DNA of 35,025 nucleotides, taken from NCBI GenBank assembly GCA_016744805.1, contig JADGDQ010000021.1, positions 1 to 35,025 of the forward strand, given 5' to 3'. A program made the position numbers and the translations under genes. This document shows, in pieces, positions 22,770 to 32,131 of this stretch. Below the pieces are notes generated by a model. That model was not told the DNA's origin and did not search any database. It was given only the letters and a program-made list of their open reading frames with translations. The DNA comes from Sulfurovaceae bacterium (GTDB lineage: Bacteria > Campylobacterota > Campylobacteria > Campylobacterales > Sulfurovaceae). Every line of letters begins with the position of its first letter. Positions within the stretch are counted from its first letter, which is position 1.

Positions 22770-25340
22770 CTAACCTACCATTGCTTCAAGTTCATCTTTT
22801 GAGACTCTGTTGAAATTGAGGTACTTATAAATCTCATCACTCATCTCTGGTTTGATTTTATCCGCAACTATCTCAAGATACTCAGTAGCAGTTGGTAACT
22901 TACCTTTGAGGGCAACAACAGCAGCAAGCTCTGCAGAACCAAGATAAACTTGACTCCCTTTACCAAGACGGTTATCAAAGTTTCTAGTACTTGTAGAGAA
23001 TACCCAAGCGTTTTGTGCAACAGCCGCTTGGTTACCCATACAGAGTGAACAACCTGGAATCTCTGTTCTTGCTCCTGCCATACCAAATACAGAGTAGTAC
23101 CCCTCTTCTTGAAGAGTCTTCTCATCCATTTTTGTAGGAGGACAAATCCATAGTTTATTAGCTACTGCACCTTCACCTCTAAGGATCTCTGCATGTGCTC
23201 TAAAGAGACCAATATTTGTCATACAAGAACCCACAAATACTTCGTCAATCTCTGTTCTAAGACCTGACTCGTGAATCTCACTTAGTGTTTTTACATCATC
23301 TGGATCATTTGGACAAGCCAAGATAGGCTCTGTGATCTTATTCATATCAATTTCAATAACAGCAGCGTACTCAGCGTCAGCGTCAGCTTTGAGAAGTTCT
23401 GGGTTTGCAATCCAATCTCTCATCTTGTCAGCTCTTCTTTGAAGTGTTGCTTTATCTTCGTACCCTTGATTGATAAGCTCTTCGATAAGAACGATATTTG
23501 ACTCTAGGTATTCGATAATAGGCTCTTTATCAAGATAGACTGTACAAGCAGCAGCTGATCGTTCAGCAGAAGCATCACTTAGCTCAAATGCTTGCTCACA
23601 CTTGAGTTGTTCTAGACCTTCAATCTCAAGAACTCTACCAGAGAAGATATTTTTCTTACCAGCTTTAGCAACTGTTAAGTGACCATCTTTGATCGCTTGA
23701 TGAGGAATAGCATTAACCATATCTCTTAGTGTAATTCCTGGTTGCATCTCTCCAGAAAATCTCACAAGAACAGACTCAGGCATAGTGATTGGCATCATAC
23801 CAGTAACACCTGCAAATGCAACAAGACCAGAACCTGCTGGGAATGAGATACCTATAGGGAATCTTGTATGGCTATCTGCACCAGTTCCAACTGTATCTGG
23901 AAGACATAATCTGTTTAACCAAGAGTGGATAACACCATCACCTGGTCTTAAGATGAAACCTTTTCTCTCTGTCCAAAACTGTGGAAGTGTGTGTTGAAGT
24001 TTAATATCTGCTGGTTTTGGATAGGCAGCTGTGTGACAGAATGACTGCATAACCATATCTGCACCAAAGCTCAATGCTGCAAGATCTTTTACTTCATCTC
24101 TTGTCATTGGACCTGTTGTATCTTGAGAACCTACAGTTGTTGCTACTGGCTCACAGTATGTACCTGGTTTAACACCTTCGATTCCACATGCTTTACCAAT
24201 CATTTTTTGAGCTAGAGTAAAGCCTTTGCCATTATCTGCTGGCATCTCAGGAGTCATAAAAATATCTCCAGCGTCCATACCTAGAGCTTCTCTTGCTTTT
24301 GCTGTAAGACCTTTACCAATGATAAGTGGGACACGCCCACCAGCTCTCATCTCGTCTGGAAGTGTATTTGGCTCTATTTTAAACTCAGAAACAACTTCTC
24401 CATCTCTCTCAATTACACCATCAAAAGGTTTTACAGTAATTACATCACCAGTTTCAAGTTTACCTACTGGTGCTTGGATAGGAATACATCCTGAATCTTC
24501 TGCTGTGTTAAAGAAGATTGGTGCAATAATATCACCAAGAACAATACCACCAGTTCTTTTACCTGGGATATTTGGAATATCTACACCCATGTGCCATTGT
24601 ACTGAGTTGATACCTGATTTTCTACTTGAACCAGTTCCTACAACATCTCCAACATACGCTAGGGGATGACCTTTTTTCTTTAACTCAACCATAGTATCTA
24701 ATGGATTGTCCATTCTGTTGATAAGGAAAGAGTTTGCATGCAATGGAACATCTGCTCTTGTAAATGCTTCAGAAGCAGGAGAGAGATCATCTGTATTTGT
24801 TTCACCAGGAATCTTATATACAGTTACTGTAATCTCCTTCTCCATTGCTGGTTTATTTGTAAACCACTCTGCATTTGCCCAAGATTCAATAATCTCTTTT
24901 GCCAATGCATTGCCACCATCCATAAGTGCTTTAACAGCATTAAATGAATCATATACAAGAAGTGTATTTTTAAGCTCTTTTGCTGCAGACTCTGCCACTG
25001 CTGTATCACTTGATGTCAGTGCCTCAACGAGAGGAGAGACATTAAATCCACCGAGCATTGTTCCTAAAATCTCTGTTGCTTTTAAAGCGTCAATAGTTTC
25101 ACAAGTTGTGTTACCTTGCACAATATCATTTAAAAATGCTGCTTTTACATACGCTGCATCATCAACACCAGCAGGTACTTTTTGGGTAAAAAGTTCCATT
25201 GCATAATCTGCATCAGCAATAGGAGATGCTTTCAGTAGTTCAATAAGTTCTGCTACCTGATCTGCTGTCAATGCCAATGGTGTGACACCAAGTGTCGCTC
25301 TCTCTGCTGTGTGTGCTTTATATGCTTCTAATAGTGCCAT
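22770..25340 (-). CDS. acnB: Aconitate hydratase B
   Basis: 856 aa, the AcnB length. It isomerises citrate and isocitrate in the TCA cycle (oxidative or reductive), in the cytoplasm, and needs a [4Fe-4S] cluster. The domain order is the AcnB one: an N-terminal HEAT-like domain ([18 protein letters not shown]), then the swivelling domain, then the three core domains. Cluster ligands are C706 in [10 protein letters not shown] and C764/C767 in PGCSLCMGN, close to E. coli C710/C769/C772. The frame can be extended to an ATG at 25376, but GAGGAG lies 5 nt before the ATG at 25340 and a TATAAT overlaps 25376, so the shorter start is right. Apo-AcnB can bind mRNA in other bacteria. With mdh it belongs to central carbon flow. 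It is a single-gene unit. Confidence 0.97.
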   Translation of the reverse strand: MALLEAYKAHTAERATLGVTPLALTADQVAELIELLKASPIADADYAMELFTQKVPAGVDDAAYVKAAFLNDIVQGNTTCETIDALKATEILGTMLGGFNVSPLVEALTSSDTAVAESAAKELKNTLLVYDSFNAVKALMDGGNALAKEIIESWANAEWFTNKPAMEKEITVTVYKIPGETNTDDLSPASEAFTRADVPLHANSFLINRMDNPLDTMVELKKKGHPLAYVGDVVGTGSSRKSGINSVQWHMGVDIPNIPGKRTGGIVLGDIIAPIFFNTAEDSGCIPIQAPVGKLETGDVITVKPFDGVIERDGEVVSEFKIEPNTLPDEMRAGGRVPLIIGKGLTAKAREALGMDAGDIFMTPEMPADNGKGFTLAQKMIGKACGIEGVKPGTYCEPVATTVGSQDTTGPMTRDEVKDLAALSFGADMVMQSFCHTAAYPKPADIKLQHTLPQFWTERKGFILRPGDGVIHSWLNRLCLPDTVGTGADSHTRFPIGISFPAGSGLVAFAGVTGMMPITMPESVLVRFSGEMQPGITLRDMVNAIPHQAIKDGHLTVAKAGKKNIFSGRVLEIEGLEQLKCEQAFELSDASAERSAAACTVYLDKEPIIEYLESNIVLIEELINQGYEDKATLQRRADKMRDWIANPELLKADADAEYAAVIEIDMNKITEPILACPNDPDDVKTLSEIHESGLRTEIDEVFVGSCMTNIGLFRAHAEILRGEGAVANKLWICPPTKMDEKTLQEEGYYSVFGMAGARTEIPGCSLCMGNQAAVAQNAWVFSTSTRNFDNRLGKGSQVYLGSAELAAVVALKGKLPTATEYLEIVADKIKPEMSDEIYKYLNFNRVSKDELEAMVG

Positions 25341-25374
25341 AAAGTCTCCTCTGTAATTAAAATTATTTGGTAAC

Positions 25375-25380
25375 ATTATA
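25375..25380 (-). promoter_or_regulatory. -10 box for acnB
   Basis: TATAAT on the minus strand, 34 bp before the acnB ATG, within an AT-rich stretch. It lies over the longer possible start codon and so argues against it. Confidence 0.5.
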
Positions 25381-25537
25381 ATAACAAAAATATAAATATA
25401 AAGATGTTTTGAGGCATTGAAGAGAAAAATAGTTACCTCTAGTGTATCGTATAGTTACAAACTGCCCCTTGTTAGCAAAAGCATTCTGTAACCAAAATAT
25501 CCATTTAAAAATTATAAATAACATAACAGCAATAAGT

Positions 25538-25546
25538 TGATATAAT
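25538..25546 (+). promoter_or_regulatory. Extended -10 promoter for the LRR gene pair
   Basis: TGA followed by TATAAT, a perfect extended -10 element, 62 bp before the first LRR gene. The remaining bases of the 268-bp divergent gap (25341-25608) hold the acnB promoter and nothing else I can identify. Confidence 0.55.
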
Positions 25547-25608
25547 AACTATGATGTTAGATAGCTTTATGAGGCAATAGTTTTGATATATAACAAAAGG
25601 TTTGAATT

Positions 25609-27231
25609 ATGAGTGAAAATCCTAGTATCAAAAAAGATAGTTTTAGTATTCTTATGAAAACTCAAACTTTACTTGATATCACTGATAAGATTCTTGATAA
25701 TAGATACTTATTGCCTAATGAAAGTTGGGTAGAAGATATATTTCAATGGGCTGATGAAAATAATATTCCTTTTCTCGAATGTAGCACTACTCAGGGCAAT
25801 CAAGATAGTCAAAATTATCATGGATTTCCCAGAGACAAAGAAGTTTTACTTCAAATTACAAAGCTAGATTTATCACATATTCCACTCAAAGCAGTTACCC
25901 CTCTTATAGGTAATCTTACTAACTTGGTAGAGTTAAATCTTTGTAATACAAGACTTTTTGAACTTCCTGTAGAAATTGCTAAACTCAAACGATTAAACTC
26001 TTTGATAGTAAGTGCTAATTTTTTAGGGCAACTCCCCTCAGAAATTATAAATTTGACAAACTTAAAGAATTTTGATTTAAGTCATAATAAACTTACTAGA
26101 CTCCCTACAAAAATTTCCAATTTAAGTAAATTAACACATTTAAACCTAAATAACAATAAACTTACAAGACTACCTTCGAGTATAGGGTGTCTTAAAAACC
26201 TTATAGTATTAAATCTTAAAGCCAATAAGCTTACTCGTTTGAGCTCAAAGATAGGAGAGTTAACACAGTTACAAAGGCTTGATTTAGGGGCAAATCAACT
26301 TACAGAGCTTCCTAGTCAGATAGGAAACTTGATGAACTTAACAGTATTACACCTCAATCATGGTAATAGACTTACTTCTTTACCTCGTGAAATAGGCTAT
26401 CTCTTTCGCCTTACTAAGCTTAACCTTGAAAATCATCGACTTCATGTCTTACCCTCAGAAGTTGGAAATCTTACAAGCCTTACAGAGTTAAATCTTTGTA
26501 ACAACTATATTGAAGTATTACCTGAAGAGATAGGGCAGTTAGGACATTTAATAGAACTTCATGTAGAAGGAAATCGTTTAAAGAGCTTACCTTTGCAAAT
26601 AGGAAATCTTAGCAACTTAAAAGTATTAAATATAGGGGCTAATAAATTAACCCATCTTCCAAATGAAATATGTAAGTTAAGTAATCTTGAAGAGCTTGAC
26701 ATCAAGGGAAAGCGTCGTGAAAATCATACTATTTGGGGTAATTCACTTAGTAGTCTACCTGCGGATTTTTCTAAGCTAACAAAATTAACTGAATTAAATT
26801 TTTGGAATAATGACTTTACTGAATTTCCTTTGGAGCTTATATCATTAGCTAATTTAACTAGACTTGGATTGGCTATTAATAGTATAAAGAGTCTTCCCGC
26901 AGAAATTGGAGAGATGTCTCAACTTAAAGAACTCTCATTACAAGGAAATAATTTGATTACTTTGCCACCTGAAGTAGGAAAGCTTAAGCAGTTATTATGG
27001 TTAAATTTATGGCATAATCAAATATCATCTATTCCAAAAGAGATACGACATTTAAATAAATTAAAGTTGTTGAATTTAGAAGATAATAACTTAGGAAAAC
27101 TTCCTGTGGAGATAACATATTTACGAGAATTAAGAGAACTTAATTTAAAAGATAATAATATTCGTCTAACAAGTGAAATTCAAATGTGGATTAAGCACTT
27201 AAGAATTACTAGTTATCGTATCTATCAGTAA
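25609..27231 (+). CDS. Cytoplasmic leucine-rich-repeat protein
   Basis: 540 aa, no signal peptide or membrane segment, so cytoplasmic. After an N-terminal region of about 80 residues come about 18 LRRs of 23 residues (consensus LxxLPxxIGxLxxLxxLxLxxN), from residue 85 to the end. One repeat near 363-390 has a ten-residue insertion (GKRRENHTIWG), which should make a loop on the solenoid. A short cap before the repeats (W-x-D-x-F-x-W-A-D-E...FPRDKEVLLQITKLDLSH) recurs in the next gene, so the two share a module. No enzymatic domain is seen. LRR solenoids bind protein partners. The ATG has AAAGG about 8 nt upstream. The partner gene follows after 13 bp. Function is unknown; possibilities include a regulator or scaffold, a sensor for foreign proteins, or a chaperone-linked adaptor. 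Confidence 0.87.
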   Translation: MSENPSIKKDSFSILMKTQTLLDITDKILDNRYLLPNESWVEDIFQWADENNIPFLECSTTQGNQDSQNYHGFPRDKEVLLQITKLDLSHIPLKAVTPLIGNLTNLVELNLCNTRLFELPVEIAKLKRLNSLIVSANFLGQLPSEIINLTNLKNFDLSHNKLTRLPTKISNLSKLTHLNLNNNKLTRLPSSIGCLKNLIVLNLKANKLTRLSSKIGELTQLQRLDLGANQLTELPSQIGNLMNLTVLHLNHGNRLTSLPREIGYLFRLTKLNLENHRLHVLPSEVGNLTSLTELNLCNNYIEVLPEEIGQLGHLIELHVEGNRLKSLPLQIGNLSNLKVLNIGANKLTHLPNEICKLSNLEELDIKGKRRENHTIWGNSLSSLPADFSKLTKLTELNFWNNDFTEFPLELISLANLTRLGLAINSIKSLPAEIGEMSQLKELSLQGNNLITLPPEVGKLKQLLWLNLWHNQISSIPKEIRHLNKLKLLNLEDNNLGKLPVEITYLRELRELNLKDNNIRLTSEIQMWIKHLRITSYRIYQ

Positions 27232-27244
27232 ATTAGGATATAGT

Positions 27245-28648
27245 GTGAATATGAAAGAGATTATAGAGTATTTGGAACTTATTAAAGATAGTATCGCACT
27301 CAAAGATGATAAACTTATCGCTCAACAAGTCAAAAGAATAAAAGAACTAGATATAAATAATGATGTTGTACATATTGTAACACTTATTGATCGAAATAAA
27401 TATAATTTAGGTTCTATTCTTATTGATAAAATAATACTTGATGAAAGAGAGATAGAAAATTTAAGGTCAGAACAAAAAAACTTAGATGATACATTACATT
27501 TTTTAAATAAAGAGAAAAATGATCTTCTCCAAAAAATTGATACATTTAATAGTAGTTATTATAAGGATTTAGGATCTCTTGTCAAAGAGACACTCAAAAT
27601 CAAGAGAGTTATATTAAAAATGCAAATAAATAATAACAAGCATGAAGATGTTGAGACTCTTGAAATATTATTAGATGAAGCTAATGATGATTATCGACAA
27701 TTTAGCTATCTTCTACGAGAAGAAGAATCTAAACAACCTCCTGTTTTAACCAAAGTTGAAAAGCTTATTTTAAAAGATGCCTATACACATGCTATGAAAC
27801 TATGTCATCCAGATATGATAACACCCTATCTCAGAAATAATGTTGAAGAGATATTTTCTGAACTCAATAATGCTTACATTAAACAAGATCTCAAAAAAGT
27901 TAAAGAGATTAAGAGCAGAGTAACAAGAAATACTCATAAGAAAAAATCTTCTGAATATAAAAGAGTAAGTAAAGAAGATCTTCATAGAAATATTCTTGAT
28001 ATCAAAAAGAGAATTGGTCAAAAAAAAGTAGAAGTCGCCTATTTATACCATAACGAAACCTATCAACGCATCCAAAAAGAGATGCAAGATGGGGATTACT
28101 TTGGTCGCACAAAAAAACTTTTAGAATTAGAGTTAGAATCTCTTAAGGAAAAGCTTGAAATCCAAACAGATACGGAGTATGCATGGATGCAAGTTTTATG
28201 GAATTGGGCGGAACAAGAGGGTATCTCAAATTTTCCAAAAGACAAAGATTCTCTTATTCATATAGTAACTCTTGATATTAGCCATAAAAATTTAGATGTA
28301 CTCCCTGAAGAGATAGGCATGTTAACATCACTTACTAATCTAAATGCCTCATACAATCAACTTGTAGATCTTCCCAAATCTATAACACAATTAAAAAATC
28401 TTGTCTATCTTAATCTTGAAAATAATAATATAAGAAAATTATCAAAAAATATAGGAAAGCTTATTAGCCTAGAGATATTAAACTTAGAAAATAATAACTT
28501 AATACGAGTTCCTAACTCTATTTGTAACCTTATGCATCTAACACAATTAAAGTTATCACATAATAAATTAACAAAACTCCCTGAATCAATTAGTAACCTT
28601 GAAAACCTTAGAGGGTTGTTTCTTAAAGGGAATAACCTAAGTAGCTAA
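27245..28648 (+). CDS. Coiled-coil / J-domain-like / LRR protein
   Basis: 467 aa from a GTG that has AGGA 6 nt upstream; an in-frame ATG at 27251 is too far from it. Residues 60-160 are a charged coiled coil. At about 170-220 the sequence KLILKDAYTHAMKLCHPDMI...FSELNNAYIKQDLKKVKEI fits a J-domain: helix II, the diagnostic HPD at 188-190, and helix III with the usual FxxLNxAY. A second coiled coil covers about 245-310. The shared cap (WAEQEGISNFPKDKDSLIHIVTLDISH) and five and a half LRRs of 23 residues complete the protein, which ends mid-repeat without a C-terminal cap. J-domains recruit DnaK, so this may deliver LRR-bound clients to Hsp70. It is cotranscribed with the larger LRR gene. The combination is not one I recognise as a named family. 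Confidence 0.85.
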   Translation: MNMKEIIEYLELIKDSIALKDDKLIAQQVKRIKELDINNDVVHIVTLIDRNKYNLGSILIDKIILDEREIENLRSEQKNLDDTLHFLNKEKNDLLQKIDTFNSSYYKDLGSLVKETLKIKRVILKMQINNNKHEDVETLEILLDEANDDYRQFSYLLREEESKQPPVLTKVEKLILKDAYTHAMKLCHPDMITPYLRNNVEEIFSELNNAYIKQDLKKVKEIKSRVTRNTHKKKSSEYKRVSKEDLHRNILDIKKRIGQKKVEVAYLYHNETYQRIQKEMQDGDYFGRTKKLLELELESLKEKLEIQTDTEYAWMQVLWNWAEQEGISNFPKDKDSLIHIVTLDISHKNLDVLPEEIGMLTSLTNLNASYNQLVDLPKSITQLKNLVYLNLENNNIRKLSKNIGKLISLEILNLENNNLIRVPNSICNLMHLTQLKLSHNKLTKLPESISNLENLRGLFLKGNNLSS

Positions 28649-28710
28649 GTTTACTATTACTATTTTGTATATTTATGATAAAATTCCGAAATTTTTATTA
28701 AGGATTGAAT

Positions 28711-30249
28711 TTGTTCAATATCTCTAATTACAAAACAGACAATATCAAAAATGACATTCTTTCAGGACTTGTTGTTGCGGTTGCTCTTGTACCAGAGGCT
28801 ATAGCCTTTGCATTTATCGTAGGTGTGAGTCCTATTGTAGGGCTATATACTGCCTTTATATTGGGTGCTATTACTGCACTTATTGGTGGTAAGCCAGGGA
28901 TGATTAGTGGTGCTACTGGTGCTATTGCTGTTGTTTTGGTAGGTTTGGCAATAGAGGCTACAAGCATACTTGAAAAGCAAGGTTTATCAGGAGATGATTT
29001 AACCATAGGTGTTTTACAGTATATACTTTTGGCTACTATCATAGCTGGTATTATCCAAATTGCTTTTGGTCTATTGAAACTTGGTAAATTTATTCGTCTT
29101 GTACCTCTGCCTGCTATTTATGGTTTTGTTAATGGACTTGCAATAGTTATTGCTATGGCTCAGTTTAAGTTTTTTGATGGTCAAGGATGGCAGATGTATG
29201 CGGTTGTGCTTGCTACTATGATGATTATGTTTTTCTTACCAAAGTATACAAAAGCTGTACCCTCAGGGTTAGTTGCTATAGCATTGATGACACTGTTAGT
29301 GTATATTACAAAAGCAGATACGAGTCTTATTGGGCAATTAGCTGATTTGAGTCAATTTAAAGGGGAACTTCCAAGTTTTCATATTCCTGATACAATTATG
29401 AGCTGGGATGCTATAGTTTTAGTATTCCCTTTTGCTGTAATATCTGCGTTAGTTGGTCTTATTGAATCACTTCTTACCTTGGCAGTATTAGATGAGATGA
29501 GTGGTACTCGTGGTAGTGGAAACAAAGAGTGTGTCGCTCAAGGTGTTGGTAATATTACTTGTGGATGTTTTGGTGGTATGGCAGGATGTGCGATGATTGG
29601 TCAATCTATCATTAACTATACTTCAGGAGGCTTAGGTCGACTCTCTTCATTGGTCGCTGCATTTGGACTTATGATACTTGTGGCTTCTTTGACTGATTTA
29701 CTTAATATTATTCCTGTAGCAGTACTTGTGGGTATTATGTTTATGGTGAGTATAGGAACATTTGAGTGGAGTAGTTTTTCTCATTTAAGACATATGCCAA
29801 AAACAGATGCTTTTGTAATGGTAGCAGTAACAGTAATTACAGTATTTGCTGATTTGGCTATTGCTGTTATTGCAGGTGTTATTATCTCTGCATTGGCTTT
29901 TGCTTGGAAACATGCACGAATCTATGCACGCACACATATAGAAGATGATGGTACAAAGGTATATGAGTTAGATGGTCCACTTTTCTTTGGTTCTGCTGTC
30001 TCTTTTCCTGATAATTTTTCTATTGAAGATGATCCCGAAAAAGTTATTATAGACTTTAAAAATGCAAGAGTTATGGATGCTTCAGGTGTAGAAGCTATAG
30101 ATGGTCTTACCAAAAAATATGAAGAGGCTAATAAAAATTTAACTCTGCGTCACCTAAGTAAAGATTGTAAGATGATACTCAAACAAGCAGGACCACACTG
30201 TACTTATGAAGAGGATGATCCAGATTATAAAGTAGCTATTAATATATAA
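28711..30249 (+). CDS. SulP-family anion transporter with STAS domain
   Basis: 512 aa. The N-terminal SulP signature VALVPEAIAFAFIVGVSPIVGLYTAF is followed by about 10-12 membrane segments, then a cytoplasmic STAS domain from about 420 (ELDGPLFFGSAVSF, VIIDFKNARVMDASGVEAIDGL). SulP proteins move sulfate, bicarbonate or other anions in symport or exchange. In autotrophic Campylobacterota a bicarbonate role is plausible, but the substrate cannot be read off. Two TTG codons can serve as start. The one at 28711 has AGGA 6 nt upstream, while 28705 touches it directly, so 28711 is preferred. The gene is 28 bp before the type III modification gene, with no functional link apparent. Confidence 0.9.
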   Translation: MFNISNYKTDNIKNDILSGLVVAVALVPEAIAFAFIVGVSPIVGLYTAFILGAITALIGGKPGMISGATGAIAVVLVGLAIEATSILEKQGLSGDDLTIGVLQYILLATIIAGIIQIAFGLLKLGKFIRLVPLPAIYGFVNGLAIVIAMAQFKFFDGQGWQMYAVVLATMMIMFFLPKYTKAVPSGLVAIALMTLLVYITKADTSLIGQLADLSQFKGELPSFHIPDTIMSWDAIVLVFPFAVISALVGLIESLLTLAVLDEMSGTRGSGNKECVAQGVGNITCGCFGGMAGCAMIGQSIINYTSGGLGRLSSLVAAFGLMILVASLTDLLNIIPVAVLVGIMFMVSIGTFEWSSFSHLRHMPKTDAFVMVAVTVITVFADLAIAVIAGVIISALAFAWKHARIYARTHIEDDGTKVYELDGPLFFGSAVSFPDNFSIEDDPEKVIIDFKNARVMDASGVEAIDGLTKKYEEANKNLTLRHLSKDCKMILKQAGPHCTYEEDDPDYKVAINI

Positions 30250-30277
30250 AAATAAAATAGAGCAAAAAAGGTAAAAG

Positions 30278-32125
30278 ATGCCATTAGATACTAATATAAT
30301 TCAAGAACAGAGTATAAATGATATAAATTATGAGCTTTTAAAAAAACAGTTTCCTAATGCTATTAGTATTGATGAAGATGGTAAATATAGCATAGATCCT
30401 CAAAAATTACAAATGAGCCTAGACCCTAGCAAAGCCAAAATAAGAGAAGATGGATATGGTCTTAACTGGGTAGGCAAAAAAGAGGCATACCATCAAGCCT
30501 TTGCCAAAAACTATAAAGTGCTAAAGCCTCTCAATGATAATAATAGTAAAGATTGGGACAGTACAGATAATATCCTTATAAAAGGTGATAATTTTGATGC
30601 TTTGAAGATACTTCGCCAGAATTATTTTGAGAGTATTAAAATGATATACATCGACCCACCTTACAACACTAAAAATGATGGGTTCGTATATAATGACAAC
30701 TTCACCACCAATACACAAGAGACGCTTGAAGAGTTGGGATATGATGAAGAGTATGTAGAGTATATAGAAAATATCCAAGGAGCAAAGACTCATAGTGGAT
30801 GGCTCTCTTTTATGTATCCACGGCTTTTATTGGCACGAGATTTACTCAAAGATGATGGGGTTATATTTATCTCTATTGATGATAATGAAGTGGCACAGTT
30901 GAAGTTATTATGTGATGATATTTTTGGTGGGGATAATTTTGTAGCTAATATAGTATGGAAACATACACAACAAAGTAAAAATGATGAGAAATATTTTTCA
31001 AGACAATATAACTCTATTTTAGTTTATTCTAAATCAGACTCTTTAGAAAATATGCGTTTTCCTAGAACTGAAAAAGATAATAAAAATTATACTAATCCTG
31101 ATAATGACATAAATGGAGATTGGAGAAGTGGAGATGTTAGAAGTCCCAGTTATCGTTCTACATTATGTTTTGATATTATAGCACCTAATGGAAATATAAT
31201 TAAATGTCCAGAGAATGGATGGAGATGGTCTAAAGAAGAAATTGATAGTAAAATTACATCTAAAGAAATTATCTTTAATAATGAAAATACAAAAGTTATT
31301 AGAAAAATTTATTTAAAAAATCAAAATGGTAGAATGCCTGAAAATATTTGGAATGGAGAAGAATTTGGAACAACAAGAAAAGCAAATAATGAATTAAAAG
31401 AATTATTTGATAGTTTGACTCTATTTGATACTCCAAAACCAATAAATTTAATCATAAAAATATTACAACTATTTAAAGATAATAAAGATTTTATTATTTT
31501 AGACTTCTTCGCAGGAAGTGGTACAACAGCACATGCAGTAATGGATTTAAATGCAGAAGATAATGGAAATAGAAAGTTTATCTGTGTGCAGTGGGCAGAA
31601 GAGACACCAGAGAAATCAGAAGCAAGAAAAGCAGGATATAATACTATCTTTGATATTACGCAAGAACGCATCAAAAGAGCTGGGGATAAGATAGTCAAAG
31701 ATGATTTGACGCTACAAGAGTTGGATATAGGCTTTAGAGTATTTGAGATAGTGGAAGATAATAAACAAAAAATCTATCAAAAATCTTTGGGAGAAGCTAC
31801 ACAAGGTGATTTATTAAAATTTATTGATAACGCTATTGAGAGTGAAGAGGAGATACTCTATAATCTACTCGTAGCAGAGAGTTTACCTCTAAGTACAAAG
31901 ATGGAAACACTTATAGAAGATAAACTGTATCTAGCTTCAAATGTTGCTTTTGTCCTTGGTAATGTAAGTATAGATGAACTTATAAAAAAATTAAAACCTA
32001 AAAAAGAGTTAGAGTATATAACTGTATATTCACCAAATATAAGTGATGATAAATTTACACTAGAGTGTGAGAGTGCAGTAAGTAGCATAGGTATAAAATC
32101 TGATAAGCTTAGATTTAGAGGGTAG
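30278..32125 (+). CDS. mod: Type III restriction-modification methyltransferase (Mod)
   Basis: 615 aa. Catalytic motif IV DPPY is at 126-129 and the SAM-binding motif I FAGSGTT at 411-417. The order DPPY before FxGxG is that of beta-class N6-adenine/N4-cytosine methyltransferases, and type III Mod proteins belong there. The opening MPLDTN... region and WVGKKEAYHQAFAKNY are typical of Mod. Between about 225 and 400 lies the target-recognition domain, which is clearly more AT-rich and richer in Asn/Lys than the flanks. This is a sign that it was exchanged, which changes the recognition sequence while keeping the ends. No long simple repeat is seen, so phase variation is not evident. AAGG lies 6 nt before the ATG. 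The res gene follows after 6 bp, so both subunits are made together. Confidence 0.95.
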   Translation: MPLDTNIIQEQSINDINYELLKKQFPNAISIDEDGKYSIDPQKLQMSLDPSKAKIREDGYGLNWVGKKEAYHQAFAKNYKVLKPLNDNNSKDWDSTDNILIKGDNFDALKILRQNYFESIKMIYIDPPYNTKNDGFVYNDNFTTNTQETLEELGYDEEYVEYIENIQGAKTHSGWLSFMYPRLLLARDLLKDDGVIFISIDDNEVAQLKLLCDDIFGGDNFVANIVWKHTQQSKNDEKYFSRQYNSILVYSKSDSLENMRFPRTEKDNKNYTNPDNDINGDWRSGDVRSPSYRSTLCFDIIAPNGNIIKCPENGWRWSKEEIDSKITSKEIIFNNENTKVIRKIYLKNQNGRMPENIWNGEEFGTTRKANNELKELFDSLTLFDTPKPINLIIKILQLFKDNKDFIILDFFAGSGTTAHAVMDLNAEDNGNRKFICVQWAEETPEKSEARKAGYNTIFDITQERIKRAGDKIVKDDLTLQELDIGFRVFEIVEDNKQKIYQKSLGEATQGDLLKFIDNAIESEEEILYNLLVAESLPLSTKMETLIEDKLYLASNVAFVLGNVSIDELIKKLKPKKELEYITVYSPNISDDKFTLECESAVSSIGIKSDKLRFRG

Positions 32126-32131
32126 TAGTTT

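Noticed and set aside
24226-25206. Long open frames on the + strand (147 and 166 codons) inside acnB
   Set aside because: They lie antisense to a well-conserved gene, have low-complexity Ser/Pro/Ile composition typical of reverse-frame reading, and have no ribosome site.
25609-27231. 69-bp periodicity as tandem DNA repeats or CRISPR-like array
   Set aside because: The period comes from 23-residue LRRs. The DNA units differ widely, with no conserved direct repeat and no spacers.
31321-31698. Open frame of 125 codons on the minus strand inside mod
   Set aside because: Antisense to the conserved Mod motifs, with no ribosome site or recognisable protein feature.
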